From an uncultured Myxococcales bacterium (lineage in GTDB: Bacteria; Myxococcota_A; UBA9042; DTJE01): a stretch of DNA of 64,000 nt. Below, in pieces: positions 25,999 through 34,549 of this stretch. The DNA is taken from positions 1 through 64,000 of the forward strand of contig CALJUR010000109.1 in assembly GCA_937975765.1 (NCBI GenBank), in the 5' to 3' direction. The notes under the pieces were generated by a model. That model did no database searches, was not told the DNA's origin, and saw only the letters and a list, made by a program, of their open reading frames with translations. Within the stretch, counting starts at the first letter, position 1. Every line of letters begins with the position of its first letter. The position numbers were made by a program, and so were the translations under genes.

Positions 25999-26984
25999 CA
26001 GCCGCCGATGACGTGGGTGCCGCCGCGCCCGCGCAGGGCGTCCTCGAGGGTCTCGGGGTTCGTGATGATGGCGCGCTTGCCGCCGCGTTCCAGGAAATCG
26101 CAGACGGCCTGCACCTTCGGGCCCATGCTGCCCGCCGGGAACTGCCCGTCGCGGTACAGCGCCATCAGCCCCTCGGACGTGATGGCCGACAGGGCCTCCT
26201 GGTTCGGCTTGCCGTAGTTGACGTAGACCTGCGGCACCTCGGTCAGGATCACGAAGATGTCGGCACCGATCTGGTTCGCCAGCAGCGACGACGACAGGTC
26301 CTTGTCGATGACCGCCTCGACGCCCTCGTAGGACTCGTCGGGCTTCTTGATGATCGGGATGCCGCCGCCGCCGCAGGCGATGACGATGTGCCCCTCGGCC
26401 GCCGCCTCCCGGATCATGTGGCGCTGCACCACCTTCAGCGGCTTCGGCGACGGCACGACGCGACGCCAGCCGCGCCCGGAGTCCTCGATGATGGTCCACT
26501 TCAGCTCGTCGCGGCGGCGCTCGGCCTCGGCCTGCATCAGGAACGGCCCCACCGGCTTGGTCGGCGCCTTGAACGCCGGGTCCTCGGGGTCCACCAGCAC
26601 CTGCGTGACCACGGTCACGACGTACCGCCGCAACTGCCGCCGGCGCAGTTCGTTCAGCAGGGCCTGCTGCAGGAAGTAGCCCAGGCTGCCCTCGGTCTCG
26701 GCCACCAGCACGTCCAGCGGCATCAGCGGCACCGACCCGTCGGACGTCTCGTTCAGCAGCAGCAGGTTGCCGACCTGCGGCCCGTTGCCGTGCGTGACGA
26801 CGATGTTGTAGTCGCGGTCCACCAGTGTCTGCAACTGCTTGCAGATCTGCGCGGCGCTGCGCTCCTGTTCGTGGATCGTGCCCTTCTCGCCCCGCTGCAT
26901 GAACGCGTGGCCGCCCAGCGCCAGCAGGACCATCGGTTTTTCCTTCTTGCCCTTCCCCGAACCCGAGGTCGTGGTCGCCGCCAT
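25995..26984 (-). CDS. arcC: carbamate kinase
   Basis: 329 residues, cytoplasmic. After a 15-residue Lys/Gly/Ser-rich extension it shows the family motifs LLALGGHAF, VVTHGNGPQVGN and CGGGGIPII, plus Lys-rich nucleotide-binding segments near DKDLSS and GSMGPKVQAV. It makes ATP from carbamoyl phosphate (or the reverse), as in fermentative arginine, agmatine or purine breakdown. No arginine deiminase or carbamoyltransferase is nearby, so the pathway is not settled by context. Start: ATG 26984 with AAGGAG; the frame stays open upstream into the divergent gene's leader, but that part has no coding character. Confidence 0.94.
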   Translation of the reverse strand: MAATTTSGSGKGKKEKPMVLLALGGHAFMQRGEKGTIHEQERSAAQICKQLQTLVDRDYNIVVTHGNGPQVGNLLLLNETSDGSVPLMPLDVLVAETEGSLGYFLQQALLNELRRRQLRRYVVTVVTQVLVDPEDPAFKAPTKPVGPFLMQAEAERRRDELKWTIIEDSGRGWRRVVPSPKPLKVVQRHMIREAAAEGHIVIACGGGGIPIIKKPDESYEGVEAVIDKDLSSSLLANQIGADIFVILTEVPQVYVNYGKPNQEALSAITSEGLMALYRDGQFPAGSMGPKVQAVCDFLERGGKRAIITNPETLEDALRGRGGTHVIGGC

Positions 26985-27021
26985 GCTCCTTCCTCCGCAT
27001 CGTCCGCCACCGGAAGCGCAA

Positions 27022-27050
27022 GACATATCCGAAGGGAACGGCGGGTGCAA
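27022..27050 (-). promoter_or_regulatory. promoter of carbamate kinase
   Basis: Minus-strand TTGCAC (27045-27050) and TATGTC (27022-27027) are 17 bp apart, 38 bp before the arcC ATG. Confidence 0.55.
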
Positions 27051-27112
27051 GGGCGGCGCGTTTGTGCCCGATCGCCTTCCGGTCGCGTCCTTCCTCTGGT
27101 ACCCTCCGCGCC

Positions 27113-28249
27113 ATGAGCGACCCCCGCGACGAGTACGGGTTCGACCCCAACTACACCGGCGAGGACGACGCGCCGGACGACCGCCGGGCGCTGGAAGGGG
27201 ACGAGGCCCCGGCGGCATCGGGACCCGGCGACGGTGCCGCGGCCTTACCTGCCGCGGACGACCGCGGGGCCTCGCGCGCCCCCGGCGTGAAGGCCTTCGA
27301 CGCCGCGCGCACCGCCGAGCATGCCGCCATGCTGGCGAACCGCGTCCGCAAGCGCCACGCGCACCTGTCCCGGCGCTTCGCCCGCGAGTCGATCGACTGC
27401 TTCCGGCTGTACGACCGCGACATCCCCGAGGTCCGCGCCGTCGTGGACTGGTACGCGGGGCACCTGGTGGTCGCGGAGTACGTGCGCCGGCAGCACGGGC
27501 CGGGCTACCTGCAGGCGCTGGCCGACGCCGTGGCGATCGCGCTGGGCGTGCCGGCCGACCGCGTCCACCTGCGCCGTCGCGCCACGGGCCAGGGCGAGGG
27601 CCCCCGGTACGCGCCGCTGGCCGACACCGGCCACCGGTTCGAGGTGCGCGAACGCGACCTGAAGTTCCTGGTGAACCTGGACGACCGGCTGGACACCGGG
27701 CTGTTCCCGGACCACCGCGACACGCGGGCGCGGGTGCGGTCCGTCGCGTCCGCCACCGACTTCCTGAACCTGTACGCGTACACCGGCGCGTTCACCTGCG
27801 CGGCCGCGGCCGGCGGGGCGCGTTCGACGGTCACGGTCGACCGTTCGTCCACCTACGTCGACTGGGCGAAGGACAACCTGGTGCTGAACGGGCTGTGGGG
27901 GCCGCAGCACCGGATGGTGCGGGCCGACGCCGAGGATTTCCTGGACCGGGCGCGCCTGGAAGGCCGGCAGTGGGACCTGGTCTTCGTCGATCCCCCGTCG
28001 TTCTCGAACCGCAAGGGCGTGGACGTCGGCTTCGACATCAACCGCGACCACCCCGACCTGCTGCGCCGGGTGCTGGCCGTCACGGCACCCGGCGGCACCG
28101 TGCTGTTCTCGACGAACCACCAGCGCTTCACGCCGCGGTTCGAGGGCCTGGCGGTCGGGTCGATCGAGGAGATCACCGCCCAGACCGTGCCCGAGGACTA
28201 CCGCAACCGGCAGGTCCACCGATGCTGGCTCATCCTCCACAGAAAGTAG
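27113..28249 (+). CDS. class I SAM-dependent rRNA methyltransferase, RlmK/RlmI type
   Basis: 378 residues, cytoplasmic. An acidic, probably disordered lead of about 75 residues precedes a domain matching the C-terminal (RlmK) half of RlmKL: FLVNLDDRLDTGLFPDHRDTR, the SAM motif FLNLYAYTGAFTCAAAAGG, TVDRSSTYVDWAKDN and the catalytic VFVDPPSFSNRK. RlmK makes m7G2069 in 23S rRNA; RlmI makes m5C1962. The lack of an N-terminal THUMP/RlmL half means it acts alone. Start ATG 27113; an upstream extension to 27062 is possible but overlaps the divergent promoter. The TAG stop at 28247-28249 is the first three bases of a repeat element. Confidence 0.85.
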   Translation: MSDPRDEYGFDPNYTGEDDAPDDRRALEGDEAPAASGPGDGAAALPAADDRGASRAPGVKAFDAARTAEHAAMLANRVRKRHAHLSRRFARESIDCFRLYDRDIPEVRAVVDWYAGHLVVAEYVRRQHGPGYLQALADAVAIALGVPADRVHLRRRATGQGEGPRYAPLADTGHRFEVRERDLKFLVNLDDRLDTGLFPDHRDTRARVRSVASATDFLNLYAYTGAFTCAAAAGGARSTVTVDRSSTYVDWAKDNLVLNGLWGPQHRMVRADAEDFLDRARLEGRQWDLVFVDPPSFSNRKGVDVGFDINRDHPDLLRRVLAVTAPGGTVLFSTNHQRFTPRFEGLAVGSIEEITAQTVPEDYRNRQVHRCWLILHRK

Positions 28250-28359
28250 GGACAGCCTCCAATTTTCGGCCCGCAACCGCGGTCATGGACTCGCCTTCCC
28301 GGGCCGACCATCCCAGAAAACGTCGTGACGGAAAAACGGAGGCTGGCCCTCTTTTCCTA
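28247..28359. repeat. MITE-like palindromic element filling a convergent intergenic gap
   Basis: Its ends are inverted repeats: AGGGACAGCCTCCAATTTTC on the left and, on the opposite strand, AGGGCCAGCCTCCGTTTTTC on the right (17 of 20 match). The element fills the gap between two convergent genes exactly: its left edge provides the TAG of the methyltransferase gene, and the formate-tetrahydrofolate ligase gene ends in TAG at the right edge. A second copy lies at 47962-48084. No transposase is encoded within; size and inverted ends suggest a non-autonomous element or REP/BIME-type repeat. Confidence 0.7.
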
Positions 28360-30030
28360 GAAGAGCCCCTGGATGACGCCGTCCCCGTCGATGTCGATCC
28401 GTTCCGCGGCGGGGCGCCTGGGCAGGCCCGGCATCAGCATCATGGGCCCGCAGACCGCCACCACGAACCCCGCCCCGGCGGACACCCTCGCCTCGCGCAC
28501 CCGGATCCGGAAGCCCTTCGGCCGCCCCCGCACGTCGGGTTGGTCCGACAGCGACATCTGCGTCTTGGCCATGCACACCGGCAACCCGCCGTGGCCGCGC
28601 GCCTGCAACGCCTCGATGTCCTTCGCAGCCTGCGCGTCCCAGTCCACCCCGTCGGCGCCGTAGACCTGCGTCGCGATCGTCTCGACCTTGTCGCGCAGCC
28701 GCGCGTCCAGCGGGTACAGCGGCCGCAGCGCCGGCACCGGCCCGGCCAGCGCCTCCACGACCCGGTCGGCCAGTTCCAGGCCGCCCTCGCCGCCCCGCGC
28801 GAACACGTCGGAATGCGCCACCGCCACGCCGCGATCCCTCGCGGCCGCGGCCACCCGCTCCAGCTCGGCCGGCGTGTCCGACGCGAACCGGTTGACCGCC
28901 ACGACCACCGGCACGCCGAAGCGCGCCAGGATGTCCAGGTGCGCCTGCAGGTTCGGCAGCCCCCGCTCCAGCGCCGCCAGGTTCTCCTTCGCCAGGTCGT
29001 CCTTGCCCGCCCCGCCCTGCCACTTCAGGCTGCGCACCGTGGTCACCAGCACCACGGCCGACGGCGAGAATCCCGCCTGCCGGCTGACGATGTCGAAGAA
29101 CTTCTCGGCGCCCAGGTCCGACGCGAAGCCGGCCTCCGTGACCACGATGTCGGCCAGCCGCAGCGCGGCGCGCGTGGCCACCACCGACGACGCGCCGTGC
29201 GCGATGTTGGCGAACGGACCCGCGTGCACGAAGCCCGGCCCGTGCTCGACGGTCTGCACCAGGTTCGGCAGCAGCGCGTCCTTCAGCAGCACGCTCATGG
29301 CACCTGACGCGTGCAGGTCCGCCGCCCGCACCTCGCTGCCGTCCGGCGCGGCGCCGACGACGATCCGCCCCAGCCGCTCCTTCAGGTCCGGCAGGTCCCG
29401 GGACAGCGCCAGGATCGCCATCACCTCGGACGACGCGGTGATGTCGAAACCCGTCTCGCGGGCCACCCCGTCGGTCTTCCCGCCCAGGCCGCACACGATG
29501 TTCCGCAGCGCGCGCTCGTTCATGTCCATCACGCGGCGCCACCGCACCGCCTTCGGGTCCATCGCCGGATCCCCCCCCTGGTGCAGGTGGTTGTCCACCA
29601 TCGCCGCCAGCAGGTTGTGCGCCGACGTGACCGCGTGCAGGTCGCCCGTGAAGTGCAGGTTGATCGCTTCCATCGGCAGCAACTGCGACCAGCCGCCTCC
29701 CGTCGCCCCGCCCTTGACGCCGAACACCGGCCCCAGCGACGGCTCGCGCACGCACACCATCGCGCGCCGCCCCTGCCGCACCAGCGCCTGCGCCAGCCCG
29801 ACCGTCGTCGTGGTCTTGCCCTCGCCCGCCGGCGTCGGCGTCGTCGCCGTCACCAGCACCAGCCGCCCCTCGGGCCTCGACGACATCGACTGGAGGAAGG
29901 AGAGGTCGATCTTCGCGATGTGCCGGCCGTGTGGCAGCAGCGCCTCCGCCGGGATCCCGGCGCGTTCCGCCACCTTTTCGATGGGGTCCAGCGCGACCTG
30001 CTGCGCGACTTCCAGGTTCGTGACGGGCAT
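28357..30030 (-). CDS. fhs: formate--tetrahydrofolate ligase
   Basis: 557 residues, full family length, cytoplasmic. P-loop TPTPAGEGKTTTTVGL, then the family blocks REPSLGPVFGVKGGATGGG, DLHAVTSAHNLLAA and GLGGKTDGVARETGFDITASSE, and a C-terminal CGPMMLMPGLP. It joins formate to tetrahydrofolate with ATP, giving 10-formyl-THF; this is the entry step of the Wood-Ljungdahl methyl branch, and is reversible for ATP gain in purine or one-carbon fermenters. RBS GGGAGG before the ATG. Whether the host fixes CO2 cannot be told from this window. Confidence 0.97.
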   Translation of the reverse strand: MPVTNLEVAQQVALDPIEKVAERAGIPAEALLPHGRHIAKIDLSFLQSMSSRPEGRLVLVTATTPTPAGEGKTTTTVGLAQALVRQGRRAMVCVREPSLGPVFGVKGGATGGGWSQLLPMEAINLHFTGDLHAVTSAHNLLAAMVDNHLHQGGDPAMDPKAVRWRRVMDMNERALRNIVCGLGGKTDGVARETGFDITASSEVMAILALSRDLPDLKERLGRIVVGAAPDGSEVRAADLHASGAMSVLLKDALLPNLVQTVEHGPGFVHAGPFANIAHGASSVVATRAALRLADIVVTEAGFASDLGAEKFFDIVSRQAGFSPSAVVLVTTVRSLKWQGGAGKDDLAKENLAALERGLPNLQAHLDILARFGVPVVVAVNRFASDTPAELERVAAAARDRGVAVAHSDVFARGGEGGLELADRVVEALAGPVPALRPLYPLDARLRDKVETIATQVYGADGVDWDAQAAKDIEALQARGHGGLPVCMAKTQMSLSDQPDVRGRPKGFRIRVREARVSAGAGFVVAVCGPMMLMPGLPRRPAAERIDIDGDGVIQGLF

Positions 30031-30060
30031 GGCTGCCTCCCTCGCAATGGGCCGGCCGCC

Positions 30061-30090
30061 ACGCTAGCGAATCCCCGCCACCCGCGTCAA
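30061..30090 (-). promoter_or_regulatory. promoter of fhs
   Basis: Minus-strand TTGACG (30085-30090) is followed after 18 bp by TAGCGT (30061-30066), about 31 bp before the ATG at 30030. Confidence 0.5.
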
Positions 30091-30096
30091 GGGCAG

Positions 30097-31091
30097 TCAG
30101 GCGACGCCGTCGATCGGGGGCACCGGGACAGGGAACACGATCCGCTCGGACAGGTTCTGGGGCAGGCCGGCGGAATCGACCTGCACCAGGATCACGTCCA
30201 GCCAGTCCGACGCACGAAGCCGCCGGGTCAGGGCCTGCGGCGCGTCGCCGTTCGCCTGCAGCGCGGGATGGAACCGGTCGGAGACCAGGTACATTGCGAT
30301 CCGTTCGCTGGTGACCTCGGGCAGCCAGTTCCTCGCCACGTGGGAACGGAACTCCCGGCAGAAGATCGCCCCGTCCAGCCCTTCCGCGAACACGTCCAGC
30401 GACACCGGGCCCGGGGCGTCCGTCAGGATCACGGACAGCCGCCCCTCCTTGTCCGCGCCCAGAAGGTCGATCCAGAAGCGCGTCGTGGCCCGGTTCTGGT
30501 CGGCCAGCGACGTCTTGAAGACCTGGGCGGGGAACTGCAGCAGGAAGCGGTGGGGAAGGGCGCCCTGCAGGAACTTCTTCCCGTGCTGCACCACGTGCGC
30601 CTGCACGCCGGCAGGGGCCGCGGGCTTCGCGGAACGGGCGCCGCGATGCAGGTTCGTCCGGTCGAACGTGAACAGCAGCCCGCTGCGGATGTCTCGCCGG
30701 ATCTCGTCGGCCTCCTGCCGGAAGCGGGTCGTCCCGTCCAGGCGGAACTCGATCCCTTCCAGGCATTCCTGCAGGGCGTCCATGCGCAGGACCAGCGTCC
30801 GCAGCCGCGCCCGGCTGAGGGCCCTGGGCGGCCTCACGTCGACGACACCCGGCGCCTCCTGCCGGTTCAGGGCCCACGCGGCGCCCCAGAGATCCAGGGG
30901 GTCCTTCAGCACCGCGGCCTCGTCCTTCGGACCGGCCGGCAGGTTCACGTAGGACACCCGCAGGGTCCCGGGATGGCTGGCGGAATCGAACCGGATGTTG
31001 CTGGGCAGATCGAACACGATGTGTCCTCCCGGCGGTTGTCCGCCTCCCTCGTCGCTCCCCGGCCCGACGCCCGTGCAGGCGCCGCCGGCGG

Positions 31092-31095
<4 letters not shown>
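30097..31095 (-). CDS. uncharacterised protein translationally coupled to sigma factor
   Basis: 332 residues, not recognised. The start is taken as the ATG at 31095, which overlaps the sigma-factor stop by 4 bases (ATGA), implying coupled translation. The N-terminus (MTAGGACTG, then Gly/Pro-rich) has no hydrophobic segment, so although AGGAC looks lipobox-like the protein is probably cytoplasmic. The body has mixed alpha/beta character with many Arg and Leu residues, for example RALSRARLRTLVLRMDALQE, a likely helix. Its coupling to a sigma factor suggests a regulatory partner, but no anti-sigma motif is visible. Confidence 0.65.
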
Positions 31096-32285
<1,190 letters not shown>

Positions 32286-32408
32286 CTCCCTGCCCCGCAC
32301 AGGCCGTTCCGGGAACCCGCCGGGCGGCGGCGGCGCGGCCACACGGATGCGGCCGTACCGCGCGACGCCCCGGCAGGTCACCGGCTGGAAGCACGGATCC
32401 GGCAGGGA

Positions 32409-32720
32409 TCAGAAGCGGCGCGGACCGCGATCGTAGCCGCCACCGCCGTAGCCGCCGCTGCCGCCACGCTCCTCGCGCTCGCGGGGGTAGTCGACCTTGA
32501 CGGCCCGGCCGTCGATGATCTGGCCGTCCATCTCGTCCTTGCACTTCGCGGCGGCCTCGTCCGACGAGAAGGTCACGAACCCGAACCCCTTCGACCGGCC
32601 GGTGTCGCGATCGGTGATGACCTTCACGTCCTCGATCTGGCCGTAGCGCTCGCACGCCTCGCGCAGACTGGACTCGTTCGTCGCCCACGCCAGGCCACCC
32701 AGGAACAGCTTGTTCTTCAT
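32409..32720 (-). CDS. RRM-domain RNA-binding protein (glycine-rich tail)
   Basis: 103 residues: one RNA recognition motif with RNP2 LFLGGL (residues 4-9) and RNP1 KGFGFVTF, followed by a Lys/Arg/Glu stretch and a Gly/Tyr-rich tail ending RGPRRF. Bacterial single-RRM proteins of this type bind single-stranded RNA and are often cold- or stress-induced, like small glycine-rich RRM proteins of cyanobacteria. ATG at 32720 with GGAG six bases upstream; the preceding 200-nt leader has no coding sequence. It is the first gene of a probable RRM-sigma-unknown operon. Confidence 0.9.
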   Translation of the reverse strand: MKNKLFLGGLAWATNESSLREACERYGQIEDVKVITDRDTGRSKGFGFVTFSSDEAAAKCKDEMDGQIIDGRAVKVDYPREREERGGSGGYGGGGYDRGPRRF

Positions 32721-32820
32721 CTCGAACTCCGATTGCAGGCTCGTCGCCCGCCCAGGCACCCGCCCGAAATCCGGGCACCGGAGGCCACCGCCATGCGGCG
32801 TCCGGCTTTCTCCTGATGCC

Positions 32821-32841
32821 CGGCACGCAACCTGCGTGCCG
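32821..32841 (-). promoter_or_regulatory. perfect hairpin in RRM-gene 5' leader
   Basis: CGGCACGCA and TGCGTGCCG pair perfectly around a 3-base loop. It sits midway in the leader between the promoter and the RRM start codon, and could be a thermosensor, protein-binding site or attenuator element. No T-run follows on the minus strand. Confidence 0.5.
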
Positions 32842-32934
32842 TTCGTTCATGCCGTGTCAGCGGGCTCCCTGGGAACCGGGAAGACTCGGTGGTGAAACGA
32901 CTCGCGGCAGGAGGACCACCTCCGTTCCGGTGGA

Positions 32935-32963
32935 ACTATAGTCGTTTTCGCGGTTTGTTGCAA
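32935..32963 (-). promoter_or_regulatory. strong promoter of RRM/sigma operon
   Basis: Minus-strand TTGCAA (32958-32963) and TATAGT (32935-32940) are separated by 17 bp, the best sigma-70-type match in the window. The start site would be near 32928, giving a leader of about 208 nt. Just downstream, GTTCC-ACC-GGAAC can form a short hairpin at the 5' end of the transcript. Confidence 0.7.
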
Positions 32964-33271
32964 GAGGCTTTCCGCGGTGCCTGCGGAAGCCGTGATTCGG
33001 CACGGGAGGGAGCGTCGGCCCGAACCCGGTTTCCCTACCGCCCCCTCGGGGAATGCCGGAGGGCATGGGCCACTTCGTCTCGATTGGGTCATATCGCCTC
33101 TTTCCTGACAACCGCTATCCGAGATGCCTCCCGGCCAGCCTGGGCGGGCCGGAACGGCCCTGCTCCTGGCTGCTTCCCTACGGCAATCTGGCGCTGCATG
33201 AAGGCCGGACCCCCGCCCCCAGCCGGGACGGGACGCCACGCCTCCACCACGTCCCGGGGCGAACCGCGACG

Positions 33272-33285
33272 TTGACATTGATCAG
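33272..33285 (+). promoter_or_regulatory. FNR/CRP-like palindrome upstream of Hdr/hydrogenase operon
   Basis: TTGACATTGATCAG differs from the FNR consensus TTGATnnnnATCAA at two positions. The first six bases also make a perfect TTGACA -35 box, though the -10 candidate 17 bp on (GATTCC) is poor. It lies 113 bp before the HdrD-like start. A CRP/FNR-type activator binding here would give anaerobic control. Confidence 0.4.
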
Positions 33286-33397
33286 GTTCGGCGGGATTCC
33301 TGGGCATAACGACGACCCCTCGGCTCCCCCCCGGAAATCCGGAGGGCTCCTCCCGGGGGTCGGTTCGTGGTTCCACCTCTCGCACCTTGGGGGCGTC

Positions 33398-34540
33398 ATG
33401 AGCCACTACGCGACCCCGATGATGGAAGTCCCCGACATGATCGTCGAGTCCGGGGGCAGGACGCTGGACCTCTGCTTCCAGTGCGGCACGTGCAGCGGGA
33501 CGTGCCCCTGGAACCTGGTCCGGGACTTCCGCGTCCGCGACATCCTCACCCGCGCCCAGCTGGGCCTGGAAGGCTACGAGGGCGAGGATCTGTGGATGTG
33601 CGCCACCTGCAATGCCTGCGTGGACCGCTGCCCGCAGGGAGTCGAGATCGTCGACCTGGTCCGGACGATCCGCATGCTGATCGCCGAAACCGGCGCGGCG
33701 CCCAAGACGCTGCGGGCGGTGCTGGGCAGCGTGCAGTCGAACGGCAACCCCTGGTCCGGCGACCGCAACGCCCGCATGGCCTGGGTGAAGGACCAGCCGG
33801 TTCGCACCTTCGACGGCACGCACGAGTATGCCTACTTCACGTGCTGCACGCAGGCGTACGACCCGCGCAACGCGAAGGTGGTCCGCGCCGCCGTCCGGGT
33901 GCTGGACGCGGGCGGGGTGTCCTACGGCTTCGTGGGCGGCAGCGAGGCGTGCTGCGGCGACGCGGTGCGCAAGACCGGCGCCGAGACGAACTTCCAGAAC
34001 CTGGCGGCGCACAACGTCGGGCTGCTGAACGGCCTGGGCGTGAAGCACCTGCTGGTCCCGTCGCCCCACTGCCTGAACACGTTCCGGAAGGAGTACCCCG
34101 AACTGGGCGGCAAGTGGCAGGTCACCCACGTGGTCGAACTGCTGGCCGACCTGGTGATGTCGGGCCGCCTGGCCCTGAAGAACGCGGTCCCCCTGAAGAC
34201 CATCTACCACGACCCCTGCTACCTCGGGCGCAACAACGGCATCTACGACGCGCCGCGGGACGTGCTGCGCGCCGTGCCCGGCCTGGAACTGATGGAGTTC
34301 GGGCACACGCGCGAGGAGGCCGTCTGCTGTGGCGGAGGCGGCGGGCGCCTGTGGATGGAGACCCCCGTCGAGGAGCGGTTCGCGGTGCTGAAATTGAGGG
34401 AGGCCCAGGCGCGCGGCGCGGACGCGGTCGTCACGGCGTGCCCGTATTGCATCAGCATGTTCGAGGACGCGAAGACCGCGCTGGGCCTGGACCAGTTGCA
34501 GGTCCTGGACGTGGTCGAAGTCGTCGCGGCCGCGCTGTAG
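33398..34540 (+). CDS. HdrD-like heterodisulfide reductase subunit (HdrC-HdrB fusion)
   Basis: 380 residues, soluble. The N-terminal HdrC-like part has two [4Fe-4S] motifs: CFQCGTCSGTCP (Cys26, 29, 32, 36) and CATCNACVDRCP (Cys68, 71, 74, 78). The HdrB-like part has two CCG domains. The second is complete (DPCYLG, AVCCGGGG, ACPYC); the first has FTCCTQ and EACCGD but only one Cys at its last site (SPHCLN). In methanogens HdrB/HdrD reduces the CoM-S-S-CoB disulfide at unusual [4Fe-4S] clusters; this bacterium's acceptor is unknown. It is the first gene of the operon, 9 bp before hdrA. Start ATG 33398 (GGGGG upstream); the frame stays open upstream but that stretch is leader. Confidence 0.88.
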   Translation: MSHYATPMMEVPDMIVESGGRTLDLCFQCGTCSGTCPWNLVRDFRVRDILTRAQLGLEGYEGEDLWMCATCNACVDRCPQGVEIVDLVRTIRMLIAETGAAPKTLRAVLGSVQSNGNPWSGDRNARMAWVKDQPVRTFDGTHEYAYFTCCTQAYDPRNAKVVRAAVRVLDAGGVSYGFVGGSEACCGDAVRKTGAETNFQNLAAHNVGLLNGLGVKHLLVPSPHCLNTFRKEYPELGGKWQVTHVVELLADLVMSGRLALKNAVPLKTIYHDPCYLGRNNGIYDAPRDVLRAVPGLELMEFGHTREEAVCCGGGGGRLWMETPVEERFAVLKLREAQARGADAVVTACPYCISMFEDAKTALGLDQLQVLDVVEVVAAAL

Positions 34541-34549
34541 GAGGCGAAC

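Larger units (their letters stand above)
32721..33397. other. 677-bp divergent regulatory gap without a credible gene
   Basis: No open frame here has the codon bias of the neighbours. It holds the minus-strand promoter and roughly 208-nt leader of the RRM gene, a perfect 9-bp-stem hairpin at 32821-32841, and the upstream region of the Hdr/hydrogenase operon with an FNR-like palindrome at 33272-33285. Parts near 32935-32970 and 33080-33120 are noticeably more A+T-rich than the surroundings. Confidence 0.6.

Noticed and set aside
32847..33278. Small minus-strand open frames in the 677-bp gap
   Set aside because: They overlap the RRM promoter, lack ribosome binding sites and have no recognisable protein character.
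33053..33397. In-frame extension of the HdrD-like gene upstream to 33053
   Set aside because: The extension has no similarity to HdrC, contains the FNR-like site, and has non-coding-like composition; the ATG at 33398 starts the family match and has a purine-rich site upstream.
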